Below are positions 8,484 to 18,191 of a stretch of DNA of 64,000 bases, piece after piece. The notes below the pieces were generated by a model. That model worked only from the letters and a program-made list of their open reading frames with translations. It was not told where the DNA came from and made no database searches. The stretch is from Paraburkholderia sp. IMGN_8 (GTDB lineage: Bacteria; Pseudomonadota; Gammaproteobacteria; Burkholderiales; Burkholderiaceae), in contig NZ_CP150900.1 in assembly GCF_038050405.1 (NCBI RefSeq), forward strand, positions 4,600,178 to 4,664,177, read 5' to 3'. The stretch's first letter is position 1; the number at the start of each line of letters is the position of its first letter. Position numbers and translations under genes: made by a program.

Positions 8484-9150
8484 CGATCGCACGGTGGCGT
8501 TCGACGATTGCTGGAATCGAATTGGCGTGCGCGGCGATTCGTCGTGCGAGCGTCTTGTCGAATATGTACGTTGCCTGAACTGCCCAGTGTTCGAAACCGC
8601 GGCGGCGAGGTTGCTGGAGCGCCCGATTCCGCTCGTGGATCTCGCGCAGCATGACGTCAGCGCGCCCACCCAGCACACAAGCCAAGGCGCGTCCGAATCG
8701 TTCCTCATCTTCCGCATCGGCGACGAATGGCTCGCGCAGCCCACGCCGATCTTCAAACGTATCGTGCAGACGCGGCCGATTCATACGTTGCCGCATCGGC
8801 AACATCGCGCGGTGCTGGGCGTCGTCAATGTGCAGGGTGAGTTGCTGGTGTGCCTGTCGCTCGCGCATCTGCTCGGTTTCGAGCCGGACATCGCGGCGTG
8901 CGACGACAAAGCACCTCACGATCTGCCGCGCCTGCTGGTGGTCTCGCGCGCCGAAGAGCACGCGGTGTTTCCTGTCGACCAGGTCGACGGCGTGCATCGG
9001 ATCGCGCTGTCCACTTTCTGCCCGCCGCCCGCAACGCTCTCGCACGCCGCCGCGTCGCATACGCACGCGGTCGCGCCGTGGCGCGGCATGACGGTCGGCC
9101 TGCTCGACGCCGACGCGCTGTTCGACACCTTGAACCGGAGTCTCGGATGA
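8476..9150 (+). CDS. wspD: CheW-type coupling protein WspD
   Basis: 224 residues. The GTG start at 8476 follows AAGGAG at 8464-8469 and overlaps the end of wspC by 8 bases. An N-terminal extension (about 70 residues with paired cysteines in YVRCLNCPVF) precedes a CheW domain (FLIFRIGDEWLAQPT, then VLGVVNVQGELLVCLSLA). The second CheW of the Wsp complex; the family is known to need both WspB and WspD for receptor clustering. Confidence 0.9.
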   Translation: MADDRTVAFDDCWNRIGVRGDSSCERLVEYVRCLNCPVFETAAARLLERPIPLVDLAQHDVSAPTQHTSQGASESFLIFRIGDEWLAQPTPIFKRIVQTRPIHTLPHRQHRAVLGVVNVQGELLVCLSLAHLLGFEPDIAACDDKAPHDLPRLLVVSRAEEHAVFPVDQVDGVHRIALSTFCPPPATLSHAAASHTHAVAPWRGMTVGLLDADALFDTLNRSLG

Positions 9151-11510
9151 CGGACCCACATCGGCCGTCGCTGATCGATCTGTTCCGCGAAGAAGCGCGG
9201 ACCCAGGCGCGCGTGCTCAACGACGGCCTGCTCGCACTCGACCGCGCGCCGCGCGATGCCGCCGCGCTGGAGGCCTGCATGCGCGCCGCCCATTCGCTGA
9301 AAGGCGCGGCGCGCATCGTCGGCGTGCAGGTCGGCGTCGATCTCGCGCACGCGATGGAGGATTGCTTCGTCGCCGCGCAGGAAGGGCGCGCCTTACTCGA
9401 CACCGCGTGGATCGATGAACTGCTGCGTGGCGTCGATCTAGTCGCGCGGATCGGTAACGATGAAGACGAGTCGGCGCGTGACGGTGTCAGCGCGTGCGTG
9501 GCGTCGTTGCAGGCGCGGATGGCGGGTGTCGTGCCGCATGGCGCGGCGACGCGGCGCGACGTGTCGCCGGCGGCCGTCTTACTGCCGCTTGAAGCGCCCG
9601 AACCGCAAAGCGCATCCACCCACGATGACGCCGCGTTCAACCTGCTAGCCGACGCCCTGCGCGCGGAAGCGCCGCCTGCGGAAGCCGCGCAGGTAACCAC
9701 GCTGGCAACCACGCCGGCAACCGGCCTGGCCACAGGCGACATCGCCAGCCCGGTGAACGAATCCGGCCGCATGCTGCGCGTGCGCGCCGACAACCTCGAC
9801 CGTCTGCTGTCCTTGTCCGGCGAATCGCTGGTCGAATCGCGCTGGCTCAAACCGTTCGCGCAATCGATGCTGCGCGTCAAGCGCGTCCAACGCGACAGCA
9901 ACCGCGCTTTGGATCAGTTGCACGAAACGCTCGCCGACCTGCAACTCGATCCGCGCGCGCACGCCGCGCTCGAAGCGCTACGTCGTCTGACTGCGGAATC
10001 GCAGCATCTGCTCGCCGAGCGTCTCGCCGATCTGGAGAGCTTCGACCGCCGCTCGACGCATCTGTCGCAACAGCTTTACGACGCCGCCTTGCAATGCCGG
10101 ATGCGCCCATTCGGCGACGGCACCAGCGGTCTCGCGCGCATGGTGCGCGACGTCGCGCGCTCGCTCGGCAAGAAGGTGCGCTGGCAACTGGTCGGTGAAT
10201 CGACCCAGGTGGACCGCGACATCCTCGATCTGCTCGAAGCGCCGCTCGGCCACATGCTGCGTAACGCGATCGACCACGGCATAGAAGCGCCTGCCGTGCG
10301 CATCGCGCGCGGCAAGCCGGAGGAAGGCACGCTCACGCTCGACGCGCGCCACACCGCCGGCGCGCTGCTCATCACCGTATCCGACGACGGCGCGGGCATC
10401 GATCTCGATGCATTGCGCGCGTCGATCGTCCGCAAGAAACTGGCGAGCGCGGAAACCGCCGCGCGTCTGTCGGACGCCGAGTTGCTCAACTTTCTCTTGC
10501 TACCGGGTTTCTCGTTGCGCGACCAGGTCACCGATGTGTCGGGCCGCGGCGTCGGTCTCGATGCGGTGCACGACGTCGTCAAGCGCGTGCGCGGCGCGGT
10601 GCGCATCACGCACGAACCCGGCCTGGGCACGCGCGTGCAGTTGCAGTTGCCGCTCACGCTCTCGGTGATTCGCAGCCTGCTGGTCGAAGTCGCGGGCGAG
10701 CCGTACGCGGTACCGCTCGCGCACGTGAACCGCACGCTGCACGTGGACCGCGCGGATATCGAATTGCTCGAAGGGCATCAGCACATCGCCTTCGACGGCC
10801 GCCGCATCGGCGTCGTCACCGCGCATCAGATTCTCGACACCGCGCCGCTCGCCAACGAAGCCGAGACTGTCAGCGTGATTGTGTTAGGTGACGGCGCGCA
10901 AACCTACGGCGTGGCGGTCGACCGGTTTCTCGGCGAGCGGATGCTGGTCGTGCAACCGCTCGACGCGCGCCTCGGCAAGATCAGGAACATCACCGCCGGC
11001 GCGCTGATGGAAAACGGCGATCCGGTGCTGATCGCCGATGTCGACGACTGGCTGCGCTCGGTCGAAAGGCTCGTCGCCGGCGGCGATCTGCGACACGCGC
11101 AGCACGGTGCGGCGCACACGGCGCAGCGCGTCACGCGGCGCGTGCTGGTGGTCGACGATTCGCTCACCGTGCGCGAGCTCGAGCGCAAGCTGCTGGCCAC
11201 ACGCGGCTACGACGTGACGATCGCCGTCGACGGCATGGACGGCTGGAACGCGGTGCGCAGCGAGCGCTTCGACCTCGTCATCACCGACATCGACATGCCG
11301 CGGATGGACGGCATCGAACTCGTCACGCTCATCAAGCGCGATCCGCAGCTGCAAGCGCTGCCGGTGATGATCGTCTCGTACAAGGATCGCGAAGAAGACC
11401 GCCGCGCCGGTCTGAACGCAGGCGCGGATTACTATCTGGCAAAAGGCAGTTTCCATGACGAAGCCCTGCTCGACGCAGTGCGTGATTTGATCGGCGAGGC
11501 CTACGGGTAA
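9147..11510 (+). CDS. wspE: Hybrid histidine kinase WspE (CheA-REC)
   Basis: 787 residues from the ATG at 9147 (ATGA overlap with wspD). Domains in order: HPt with phospho-His 49 in RAAHSLKGAARIVG; a disordered stretch; dimerisation helices; HATPase (LRNAIDHGIEAPA, then VSDDGAGIDLDAL and DVSGRGVGLDAV); CheW-like regulatory domain; C-terminal receiver (VVDDSLTVRELE, phospho-Asp in VITDIDMPRMDG, Lys in YYLAKGS). It phosphorylates WspR, and WspF, when WspA signals. Confidence 0.94.
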   Translation: MTDPHRPSLIDLFREEARTQARVLNDGLLALDRAPRDAAALEACMRAAHSLKGAARIVGVQVGVDLAHAMEDCFVAAQEGRALLDTAWIDELLRGVDLVARIGNDEDESARDGVSACVASLQARMAGVVPHGAATRRDVSPAAVLLPLEAPEPQSASTHDDAAFNLLADALRAEAPPAEAAQVTTLATTPATGLATGDIASPVNESGRMLRVRADNLDRLLSLSGESLVESRWLKPFAQSMLRVKRVQRDSNRALDQLHETLADLQLDPRAHAALEALRRLTAESQHLLAERLADLESFDRRSTHLSQQLYDAALQCRMRPFGDGTSGLARMVRDVARSLGKKVRWQLVGESTQVDRDILDLLEAPLGHMLRNAIDHGIEAPAVRIARGKPEEGTLTLDARHTAGALLITVSDDGAGIDLDALRASIVRKKLASAETAARLSDAELLNFLLLPGFSLRDQVTDVSGRGVGLDAVHDVVKRVRGAVRITHEPGLGTRVQLQLPLTLSVIRSLLVEVAGEPYAVPLAHVNRTLHVDRADIELLEGHQHIAFDGRRIGVVTAHQILDTAPLANEAETVSVIVLGDGAQTYGVAVDRFLGERMLVVQPLDARLGKIRNITAGALMENGDPVLIADVDDWLRSVERLVAGGDLRHAQHGAAHTAQRVTRRVLVVDDSLTVRELERKLLATRGYDVTIAVDGMDGWNAVRSERFDLVITDIDMPRMDGIELVTLIKRDPQLQALPVMIVSYKDREEDRRAGLNAGADYYLAKGSFHDEALLDAVRDLIGEAYG

Positions 11511-11515
11511 AACGG

Positions 11516-12532
11516 ATGAAGATCGGAATCGTCAATGACTTGCCGCTCGCCGTCGAGGCGCTGCGCCGCGCGCTCGCGGCGCGCCACGACTACGAAGTGC
11601 TGTGGGTCGCGCAGGACGGCCAGCAAGCGGTCGATTTCTGCACCGCGCAGCGGCCCGACATCGTGCTGATGGACCTTGTGATGCCGAACGTGGACGGCGT
11701 CGAAGCCACCCGCCGCATCATGGCGCGCGCGCCGTGCGCAATCCTGATCGTGACCGTCGACGTGGGTGCGAACGCGTGGCGCGTCTACGAAGCGATGGGC
11801 GCGGGCGCGCTCGATGCGGTCGATACGCCGTCGCTGAGCGGCCCGGACGCGCACAAGAGCATCGCCACGCTGATCGCCAAGATCGACTGCATCGAGGCGT
11901 TGGTAGAGGAGCGCAATGCGCCTGGCGCGGCCACTGCGTCGAGGGTTAAGAACGGGACGAATCGCGACACGCCGCTGGTCGCAATCGGCGCGTCGGCGGG
12001 CGGGCCGTCTGCACTGGCCACGTTGCTCGCCGGTTTGCCGAAGGATTTCGCGGCCGCCATCGTGATCGTGCAACACGTCGACGCGGCGTTTGCCGCCGGC
12101 ATGGCCGACTGGCTGAATCAGCAGTCGGCATTGCCGGTGCGGATCGCGCGCGAAGGCGACCGGCCGCAAGCGGGCGTCGTGCTGCTCGCCGCCACCGACG
12201 ATCACCTTCACCTGAAGCTGCCCAACGTGCTCGGCTATACCCGCGTGCCGGAAGAGACGCCTTACCGGCCTTCCGTCGACGTGTTTTTTCATAGCGTGGT
12301 CGCACGCTGGCCGGCGCGGGCGATCGGCGTGCTGCTGACCGGCATGGGCCGCGACGGCGCGATCGGACTCAAGGCGATGCGTACCAAGGGCTATCACACG
12401 ATCGCCCAGGACGAGGCGACCTGCGCCGTCTACGGTATGCCGAAGGCGGCTGCGGCGCTCGACGCGGCCGCCGCGATCCTGCCGTTGCCGCGTATTGCCG
12501 CGGCGCTGGTAACGGCGGTCGCCGCGCAATAG
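11516..12532 (+). CDS. wspF: CheB-type methylesterase WspF
   Basis: 338 residues. The receiver domain has its phospho-Asp in DIVLMDLVMPNVDG; the esterase domain has the catalytic Ser in IGASAGGPSALATLL, His in VIVQHVDAAF and Asp in LLTGMGRDGAIG. It removes methyl groups from WspA and resets the pathway. Loss of WspF is known to lock Wsp on and give wrinkly, high c-di-GMP colonies. All catalytic residues look intact here. It starts 5 bases after wspE stops. Confidence 0.93.
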   Translation: MKIGIVNDLPLAVEALRRALAARHDYEVLWVAQDGQQAVDFCTAQRPDIVLMDLVMPNVDGVEATRRIMARAPCAILIVTVDVGANAWRVYEAMGAGALDAVDTPSLSGPDAHKSIATLIAKIDCIEALVEERNAPGAATASRVKNGTNRDTPLVAIGASAGGPSALATLLAGLPKDFAAAIVIVQHVDAAFAAGMADWLNQQSALPVRIAREGDRPQAGVVLLAATDDHLHLKLPNVLGYTRVPEETPYRPSVDVFFHSVVARWPARAIGVLLTGMGRDGAIGLKAMRTKGYHTIAQDEATCAVYGMPKAAAALDAAAAILPLPRIAAALVTAVAAQ

Positions 12533-12594
12533 CCGCGTTCACGCCTACATTGAGCGCCGCTTCGATTCACTGACATTCATTCTGGCTGATCATC

Positions 12595-13701
12595 ATGGAC
12601 ACTCGCAAACCGCACCAGGACGCCAACGCGCCAGACCTCGCAGAAGACGCCGCGACCGCGCCGGCGCACGCGGTGGACGCGCCGAATCACGCAGTCGACG
12701 CGTTGGCCCGCATCCTCGCCAATCCGCCCGCGGCCGAGTGCCCGATCATGGTGTTGCTGGTCGACGATCAGGCGATCATCGCCGAGGCGATCCGTCAGGC
12801 GCTGGCCGGCGAACCGAACGTCGATTTCCACTACTGCGCGTCGCCCGAAGAGGCAGTGCACTGTGCCGAGGAAACCCGCGCGACGGTGATCCTGCAAGAT
12901 CTCGTCATGCCCGGCACCGACGGCCTCACGCTCGTGCGGCAATACCGGCAGAATCCGACGACGCGCGATATTCCGATCATCGTGTTGTCGACCAAGGAAC
13001 AGCCGCTCGTGAAAAGCGCGGCGTTCGCCGCCGGTGCAAACGACTATCTCGTGAAGCTGCCGGATCGCATCGAGTTGATCGCGCGGATTCGCTATCACTC
13101 GCGCTCGTACCTGAACCTCCTGCAACGCGACGAGGCGTATAAGGCGCTGCGCCAGTCGCAACAGCAGTTGCTCGCGACCAATCTGGAATTGCAGCGGCTC
13201 ACGCATTCGGACGGCTTGACGGGCTTGTCGAATCGACGTTACCTCGATCAGTATCTGGCCGCCGAGTGGCGTCGTAGCACGCGCGATCAGGCCGGCCTCG
13301 GCTTTCTGATGATCGATGTGGATAACTTCAAGGCGTACAACGACACCTACGGACACGTGGCCGGCGACGAAGTCCTCAAAGATATCGCGCACACTGTCGA
13401 GTCCTGCGTCGGACGCTCGTCGGATCTCGCGGCGCGATTTGGCGGGGAAGAGTTTGCGGTCGTGGTGCCGGGCACGTCGTCGGGCGGATTGCGTTTGCTG
13501 GCCGAAAAGATCCGCCTCGCGATCGAAGCGCTGCAGATTCCGCATGCGGGATCGGCGAGCGGCGTCGTGACGATCAGCATAGGCGCGGCGATAATCGTGC
13601 CGTCCGCGTCCGACCCCGTAACGACGCTTATCGAAGCCGCCGACGTCGGGCTGTATCGTGCGAAGCGGGACGGCAAGAATCAGGTGGCGGTGAGCGATTG
13701 A
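12595..13701 (+). CDS. wspR: Response regulator diguanylate cyclase WspR
   Basis: 368 residues. An acidic/Ala-rich N-terminal stretch of about 50 residues precedes the receiver domain (LLVDDQAIIAEAI; phospho-Asp 102 in ILQDLVMPGTDG). A helical stalk with Gln/Leu heptads leads to the GGDEF domain, with active site GGEEF. RSSD, five residues before it, is an intact inhibitory I-site. Makes c-di-GMP when phosphorylated by WspE, giving biofilm output. A gap of 62 bases separates it from wspF; a terminator follows. Confidence 0.94.
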   Translation: MDTRKPHQDANAPDLAEDAATAPAHAVDAPNHAVDALARILANPPAAECPIMVLLVDDQAIIAEAIRQALAGEPNVDFHYCASPEEAVHCAEETRATVILQDLVMPGTDGLTLVRQYRQNPTTRDIPIIVLSTKEQPLVKSAAFAAGANDYLVKLPDRIELIARIRYHSRSYLNLLQRDEAYKALRQSQQQLLATNLELQRLTHSDGLTGLSNRRYLDQYLAAEWRRSTRDQAGLGFLMIDVDNFKAYNDTYGHVAGDEVLKDIAHTVESCVGRSSDLAARFGGEEFAVVVPGTSSGGLRLLAEKIRLAIEALQIPHAGSASGVVTISIGAAIIVPSASDPVTTLIEAADVGLYRAKRDGKNQVAVSD

Positions 13702-13738
13702 CCCGGTGAACGCGCAGTTGCAGCGCCACTGGATAGCA

Positions 13739-13769
13739 ACGCGCCCGGGCATATCGCCGGGCGCGTTTT
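13739..13769 (+). terminator. Rho-independent terminator of the wsp operon
   Basis: ACGCGCCCGG (13739-13748), 8-base loop, CCGGGCGCGT (13757-13766), then TTTT. It lies between the convergent wspR and the E1 dehydrogenase gene. Confidence 0.85.
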
Positions 13770-13788
13770 CATTTGAAGCGGCGTTGCT

Positions 13789-16521
13789 TCAGCATTGCCA
13801 TGAAGCGGCGCCCGCGGGCATCTCGCCGCGATATTTTTTGCGCGCTTCGGCAAGCACGTTGGCCTCGAGTGCGCCCTCGTCCACGAGCGCCTTTAACGCT
13901 GCGATCACGATCGCCGCGCGGTCCACTTCGAAGAACGCGCGCAACGCCTGACGCGTGTCGCTGCGGCCGAAGCCATCGGTGCCGAGCGTCACGTAGCGGC
14001 GCGGCACATAGGCGCGAATCAGTTCGGGCACCGCGCGGACATAGTCGGTTGCGGCGATCACCGGGCCTTTGGATGCGGCGAGCGCTTTCGTCACATACGG
14101 CGCTTCCGTCGTCTCACCGTGACGCGCGAGGCGTTCCGACGCCATACCGTCGCGCTGCAACTCGGTAAAGCTGGTCACGCTCCACACGGCGGCTTCGATC
14201 TGCCAGTCGTCCTTCAGCATCTGCCGCGCAGCGATGATTTCGCCGAGAATCGCGCCAGCACCGAGCAGTTGCACTTGCGAAGACGTCGCCTGATTAGCTA
14301 GCGGATAGATGCCCTTCAGGATGCCTTCGCGCGTCGCATCCAGATCGCCGCCGGGCACCGAAGGCTGCGCGTAGTTTTCATTCATCACCGTCACGTAATA
14401 GAACACGTCACGCTGTTCTTCGACCATCTCGCGCATGCCCGCGTCGACGATCGCCGCGACTTCGTACGCGAACGCCGGATCGTACGCACGGCAGTTCGGA
14501 ATCGTCGATGCCGCCAGATGGCTCGTGCCGTCCTGATGCTGCAGGCCTTCTCCGCCGAGCGTCGTCTTGCCCGAGGTCGCGCCGATCAGGAAACCTCTCG
14601 CGCGCTGATCCGCAGCGGCCCAGATCAGGTCGCCGATGCGCTGAAAGCCGAACATCGAGTAGTAGATGTAGAACGGCAACATCGGCAGGTTGTGCACGCT
14701 GTACGAGGTCGCCGCCGCAATCCACGACGACACCGCGCCCGCTTCCGAAATCCCTTCCTCGAGAATCTGCCCGTTGGTGTCCTCGCGGTAGTACAGCATC
14801 GAGCCGAGGTCCTCCGGCTCGTACAACTGCCCGAGCGGCGAATAAATACCGACCTGACGGAACATATTCGCCATGCCGAAGGTGCGTGCCTCATCGGCGA
14901 CGATCGGCACCACGCGCGGACCCACTTCGTTGTCCTTGAGCAGCGCGGTCAGCATCCGGACCAGCGCCATGGTCGTGGACATTTCGCGGCCGTTCGAATC
15001 CAGCGCGAATTGCCCCCAGGAGGACATCGGCGGGACGATCAGCCCCTTCGATGCAACTCTCCGCCTTCTGGGCAGATAGCCTCCCAGGGCAGCCCGGCGA
15101 GCATGCAGGTATTGCATCTCCGGGCTGTCGTCCGCTGGCTTGTAAAACTTCACCTGTCCGACGTCCTCATCCGTGAGCGGCAGGCGGAAGCGGTCGCGAA
15201 ACGCCTTGAGGTCGTCGAAGCCGAGTTTCTTTTGCTGATGCGTGGTCATCCGGCCTTGGCCCGAGGCGCCCATGCCGAAGCCCTTCATCGTCTTCGCGAG
15301 GATCACCGTCGGTTGGCCGCGATGCGCGAGCGCCTTCGCATACGCCGCGTGCAGCTTGCGCACGTCGTGGCCGCCGCGGCGCAAGCGGTCGACGTCGTCG
15401 TCGGAAAGCTGCGCGGCGAGCGCCGCCAGCTCCGGGTTCTGGCCGAAGAAGCGTTCGCGGTTATACGCGCCGTCGTTCGCCGAGAAAGTCTGGAATTGCC
15501 CGTCGACGGTGTGCGCGAACGCGCGCAGCAACGCGCCGGTGCGGTCGCGCGAAAACAGCGCGTCCCAGTCCGAACCCCAGATCACCTTGATCACGTTCCA
15601 GCCGGCGCCGATGAAATGCGCCTCGAGTTCGTCGATGATGCGGCCGTTGCTGCGCACCGGACCATCCAGCCGTTGCAGGTTGCAGTTGATCACGAACACG
15701 AGATTATCGAGCCCCTCGCGGGCGGCCAGCGACAACGCGCCGGTCGATTCCGGCTCGTCCATCTCGCCGTCGCCAAAGAATCCCCACACCTTGCGCCCGC
15801 CGGTCTCTGCGAGGCCACGGTTGGCGAGGTAGCGCATGAAGCGCGCCTGGTAAATCGCGTTGATCGGGCCGATGCCCATCGAGCCTGTAGGGAACTGCCA
15901 GAAGTCCGGCATGAGCCACGGATGCGGATACGAGCACAGCCCCGGCCCGGCAATCTCGCGGCGGTAGTGTTGCAGGTGCTGCTCGCCCAAAAATCCTTCG
16001 AGGTAGGCCCGTGCATAGACGCCCGGCGACGAATGCGGCTGGAAGTAGACGAGGTCGCCCGTGCCCTCCTCGCCGTTTGATGCCGCGGCCCGGAAGAAAT
16101 GGTTGAAGCCGACCTCGAACAGATCCGCCGCTGACGCATAGCTCGCGATATGGCCACCGAGTTCGCCGTATGCCTGGTTCGCGCGCACCACCATCGCCAG
16201 CGCATTCCAGCGCAGCGCGGCAGCGAGGCGCTCTTCGAGTTCGAGATTGCCCGGATAACGCGGCTGCTGCTCGAGCGGGATCGTGTTCTGGTACGGTGTG
16301 ACGGTGGTCCGCGCCGATTCCACGCCGAGCGACAGCGCATGCCCTGCAAGCTTGTCGAACAGGAACTGCGCGCGATCGCGGCCGACGTGCGCGACCACTG
16401 CATCGAGCGCCTCCAGCCATTCGGCGGTTTCCTGCGGGTCGGTGTCTTCACGTTCCGCGCGTTCCACGCCTTGAACATTCAAGGACCGCACCTGCTCGCT
16501 ACCGCTGGACAAATCCGTCAT
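13789..16521 (-). CDS. Pyruvate dehydrogenase E1-type 2-oxoacid dehydrogenase (stand-alone AceE paralogue)
   Basis: 910 residues, slightly longer than the usual 885-900 of homodimeric AceE. The thiamine diphosphate motif is GDGEMDEPES followed by NLVFVINCNLQRLDGPV, and a Gly-rich GFGMGASGQGR loop follows; the C-terminal transketolase domain is complete. The E2 and E3 genes normally next to aceE are absent, and an Lrp-family regulator is divergent. This matches the layout of mdeB in Pseudomonas putida, an AceE homologue tied to 2-oxobutyrate from methionine breakdown. It may therefore act on 2-oxobutyrate or serve as a second PDH E1. The substrate is an inference; the family call is firm. Confidence 0.9.
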   Translation of the reverse strand: MTDLSSGSEQVRSLNVQGVERAEREDTDPQETAEWLEALDAVVAHVGRDRAQFLFDKLAGHALSLGVESARTTVTPYQNTIPLEQQPRYPGNLELEERLAAALRWNALAMVVRANQAYGELGGHIASYASAADLFEVGFNHFFRAAASNGEEGTGDLVYFQPHSSPGVYARAYLEGFLGEQHLQHYRREIAGPGLCSYPHPWLMPDFWQFPTGSMGIGPINAIYQARFMRYLANRGLAETGGRKVWGFFGDGEMDEPESTGALSLAAREGLDNLVFVINCNLQRLDGPVRSNGRIIDELEAHFIGAGWNVIKVIWGSDWDALFSRDRTGALLRAFAHTVDGQFQTFSANDGAYNRERFFGQNPELAALAAQLSDDDVDRLRRGGHDVRKLHAAYAKALAHRGQPTVILAKTMKGFGMGASGQGRMTTHQQKKLGFDDLKAFRDRFRLPLTDEDVGQVKFYKPADDSPEMQYLHARRAALGGYLPRRRRVASKGLIVPPMSSWGQFALDSNGREMSTTMALVRMLTALLKDNEVGPRVVPIVADEARTFGMANMFRQVGIYSPLGQLYEPEDLGSMLYYREDTNGQILEEGISEAGAVSSWIAAATSYSVHNLPMLPFYIYYSMFGFQRIGDLIWAAADQRARGFLIGATSGKTTLGGEGLQHQDGTSHLAASTIPNCRAYDPAFAYEVAAIVDAGMREMVEEQRDVFYYVTVMNENYAQPSVPGGDLDATREGILKGIYPLANQATSSQVQLLGAGAILGEIIAARQMLKDDWQIEAAVWSVTSFTELQRDGMASERLARHGETTEAPYVTKALAASKGPVIAATDYVRAVPELIRAYVPRRYVTLGTDGFGRSDTRQALRAFFEVDRAAIVIAALKALVDEGALEANVLAEARKKYRGEMPAGAASWQC

Positions 16522-16673
16522 GGCACCACTCCCGCAAGGAGGCGTTCAACTCGAAATCGAGTGAATTAATGGTACCCATCCATCCGCAAAATGAGCCTCT
16601 CATTTGCTTGTGATCTCGCTCTGGGATAGGCTATTTATTCCGAATTTCGCGCCCATCACGGAATATTTCATCT

Positions 16674-17201
16674 ATGACCATGCCACCCAGACGGCTCGAT
16701 CGCATCGACATCGGCATCCTGAGCCAGTTGCAGCAGAACGCGCGCATTACCAACGCGGATCTGGCCCGCTCGGTGAATCTGTCGCCGACGCCCTGCTTCA
16801 ATCGCGTGCGCGCGCTCGAAAAACTCGGCCTGTTCAAGCAGCAGGTCACGTTGCTGAACCCGGAGCCGCTCGGGCTGCGCATCAACGTGTTCATTCAGGT
16901 GAGTCTGGAGAAGCAGGTGGAAGACGCGCTGCAGCGTTTCGAGCAGGCGATTTCGGAGCGCCCCGAGGTGATGGAGTGCTATCTGATGACGGGCGACGCC
17001 GACTATCTCTTGCGCGTCGTGATGCCGGACATGCAGACGCTGGAGCGCTTCATCGTCGATCATCTGACGAAGATTCCGGGCATTTCGAACATCCGCTCCA
17101 GCTTTGCTTTGAAACAGGTGCGCTATAAAACGGCGCTGCCGCTGCCGTCGTCAGGACTGACGCTGGTCGATCCTGACGACGTCGCGACCGACTGGCGTTA
17201 A
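16674..17201 (+). CDS. Lrp/AsnC-family transcriptional regulator
   Basis: 175 residues. The N-terminal helix-turn-helix is [19 protein letters not shown] followed by [20 protein letters not shown]; the C-terminal RAM ligand domain is at about 75-155 ([19 protein letters not shown]). It is divergent from the E1 dehydrogenase with a 152-base gap, the usual layout for local control of an amino- or oxo-acid enzyme. Its 3' end overlaps the convergent SDR gene by 4 bases. Confidence 0.9.
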   Translation: MTMPPRRLDRIDIGILSQLQQNARITNADLARSVNLSPTPCFNRVRALEKLGLFKQQVTLLNPEPLGLRINVFIQVSLEKQVEDALQRFEQAISERPEVMECYLMTGDADYLLRVVMPDMQTLERFIVDHLTKIPGISNIRSSFALKQVRYKTALPLPSSGLTLVDPDDVATDWR

Positions 17202-18010
17202 ACCGCCGCTGAGGTGCGCGTATAGCGTTGCGCCGGAACCTTGTGCGAGAGGTTCGGTTGCAGTTGCAGGCGGGCGCTGTTGAAGCGCTCCCAATCGGCC
17301 GCGTCCGGTAGCGACGGGATCGTCACCAGTTCACCTTGATCGAGGGCCACGAGCGCGGCGTCCACCATATCCTCGGCGGTCATCACGATCTGCGCGGGCA
17401 GATGCTCGACCGCGAGGCCGGCACGGTCCCAGAACGCGGTGCTGGTGGCGCCGGGCAGCACGGCTTGCAACTGCACGCCCTTGCCGCCGACTTCATGATG
17501 CAGCGACTGCGTCAGATTCAACACATAGGCTTTGGTGCCGCTATAGGTGCCGTTCAGCGTCTCCGGCGACAGCGCGACGATCGACGAGATATTGATCACG
17601 ATACCGTTCGCCCGCTCGACGAAACCCGGCACCGCCGCCGCGGTGAGACGCGTAAGGGCCGTCACGTTCAACTCGATCATCTTGTCGAGTTCGTCGACGT
17701 CCGAGTCGATCAGCGACGCCGTCGCGCCCACGCCCGCGTTGTTGACCAGCATCGTGATACTGCTATCCGTGCGCAGGCGCTCTTCGATGCGACGCGTGTC
17801 GGCCTTGACGGTCAGATCGGCGGCGACGATTTCAACGTGGCGGCCGGTCTCACGGGTGAGGCGCTCGGCCACATCGGTCAGGCCCTTCACGTTGCGCGCC
17901 ACCAGAATCAGGTCGTAGCCGCGCCGCGCGAGGCGGTCCGCGTAAACGGCGCCGATGCCCGACGATGCGCCCGTGATCAATGCCTTGCCTTTGTTTGCTT
18001 GCGTTGCCAT
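17198..18010 (-). CDS. Short-chain dehydrogenase/reductase
   Basis: 270 residues, classical SDR: NAD(P) motif [21 protein letters not shown], catalytic Ser in [12 protein letters not shown] and [10 protein letters not shown] (Tyr-x-x-x-Lys). The Arg in [12 protein letters not shown] after the second strand suggests NADP preference. Substrate unknown. It is divergent from a GlxA-type regulator 181 bases away, which probably controls it. Confidence 0.9.
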   Translation of the reverse strand: MATQANKGKALITGASSGIGAVYADRLARRGYDLILVARNVKGLTDVAERLTRETGRHVEIVAADLTVKADTRRIEERLRTDSSITMLVNNAGVGATASLIDSDVDELDKMIELNVTALTRLTAAAVPGFVERANGIVINISSIVALSPETLNGTYSGTKAYVLNLTQSLHHEVGGKGVQLQAVLPGATSTAFWDRAGLAVEHLPAQIVMTAEDMVDAALVALDQGELVTIPSLPDAADWERFNSARLQLQPNLSHKVPAQRYTRTSAAV

Positions 18011-18191
18011 GGAAACTCTCCTTACGGGCGGCAGGCGTCGACGCTTGCGCCCTGATCGTTGAATGGGAAAACCGATGACTTCCCCGCAGTCGCCGCTTTG
18101 CTTGAGGCGGTCTTGCGGTGTTGACGAACGAAGTCTAGGCGCGTAGCCTGCTGTCTCAAATGTCGTATTTACCTCGTTTTAGGACATCGCG

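Noticed and set aside
12577..13752. 391-codon ORF antisense to wspR
   Set aside because: Mirror frame of a high-GC gene; Arg/His/Gly-rich composition typical of antisense shadows. The sense gene has clear domains.
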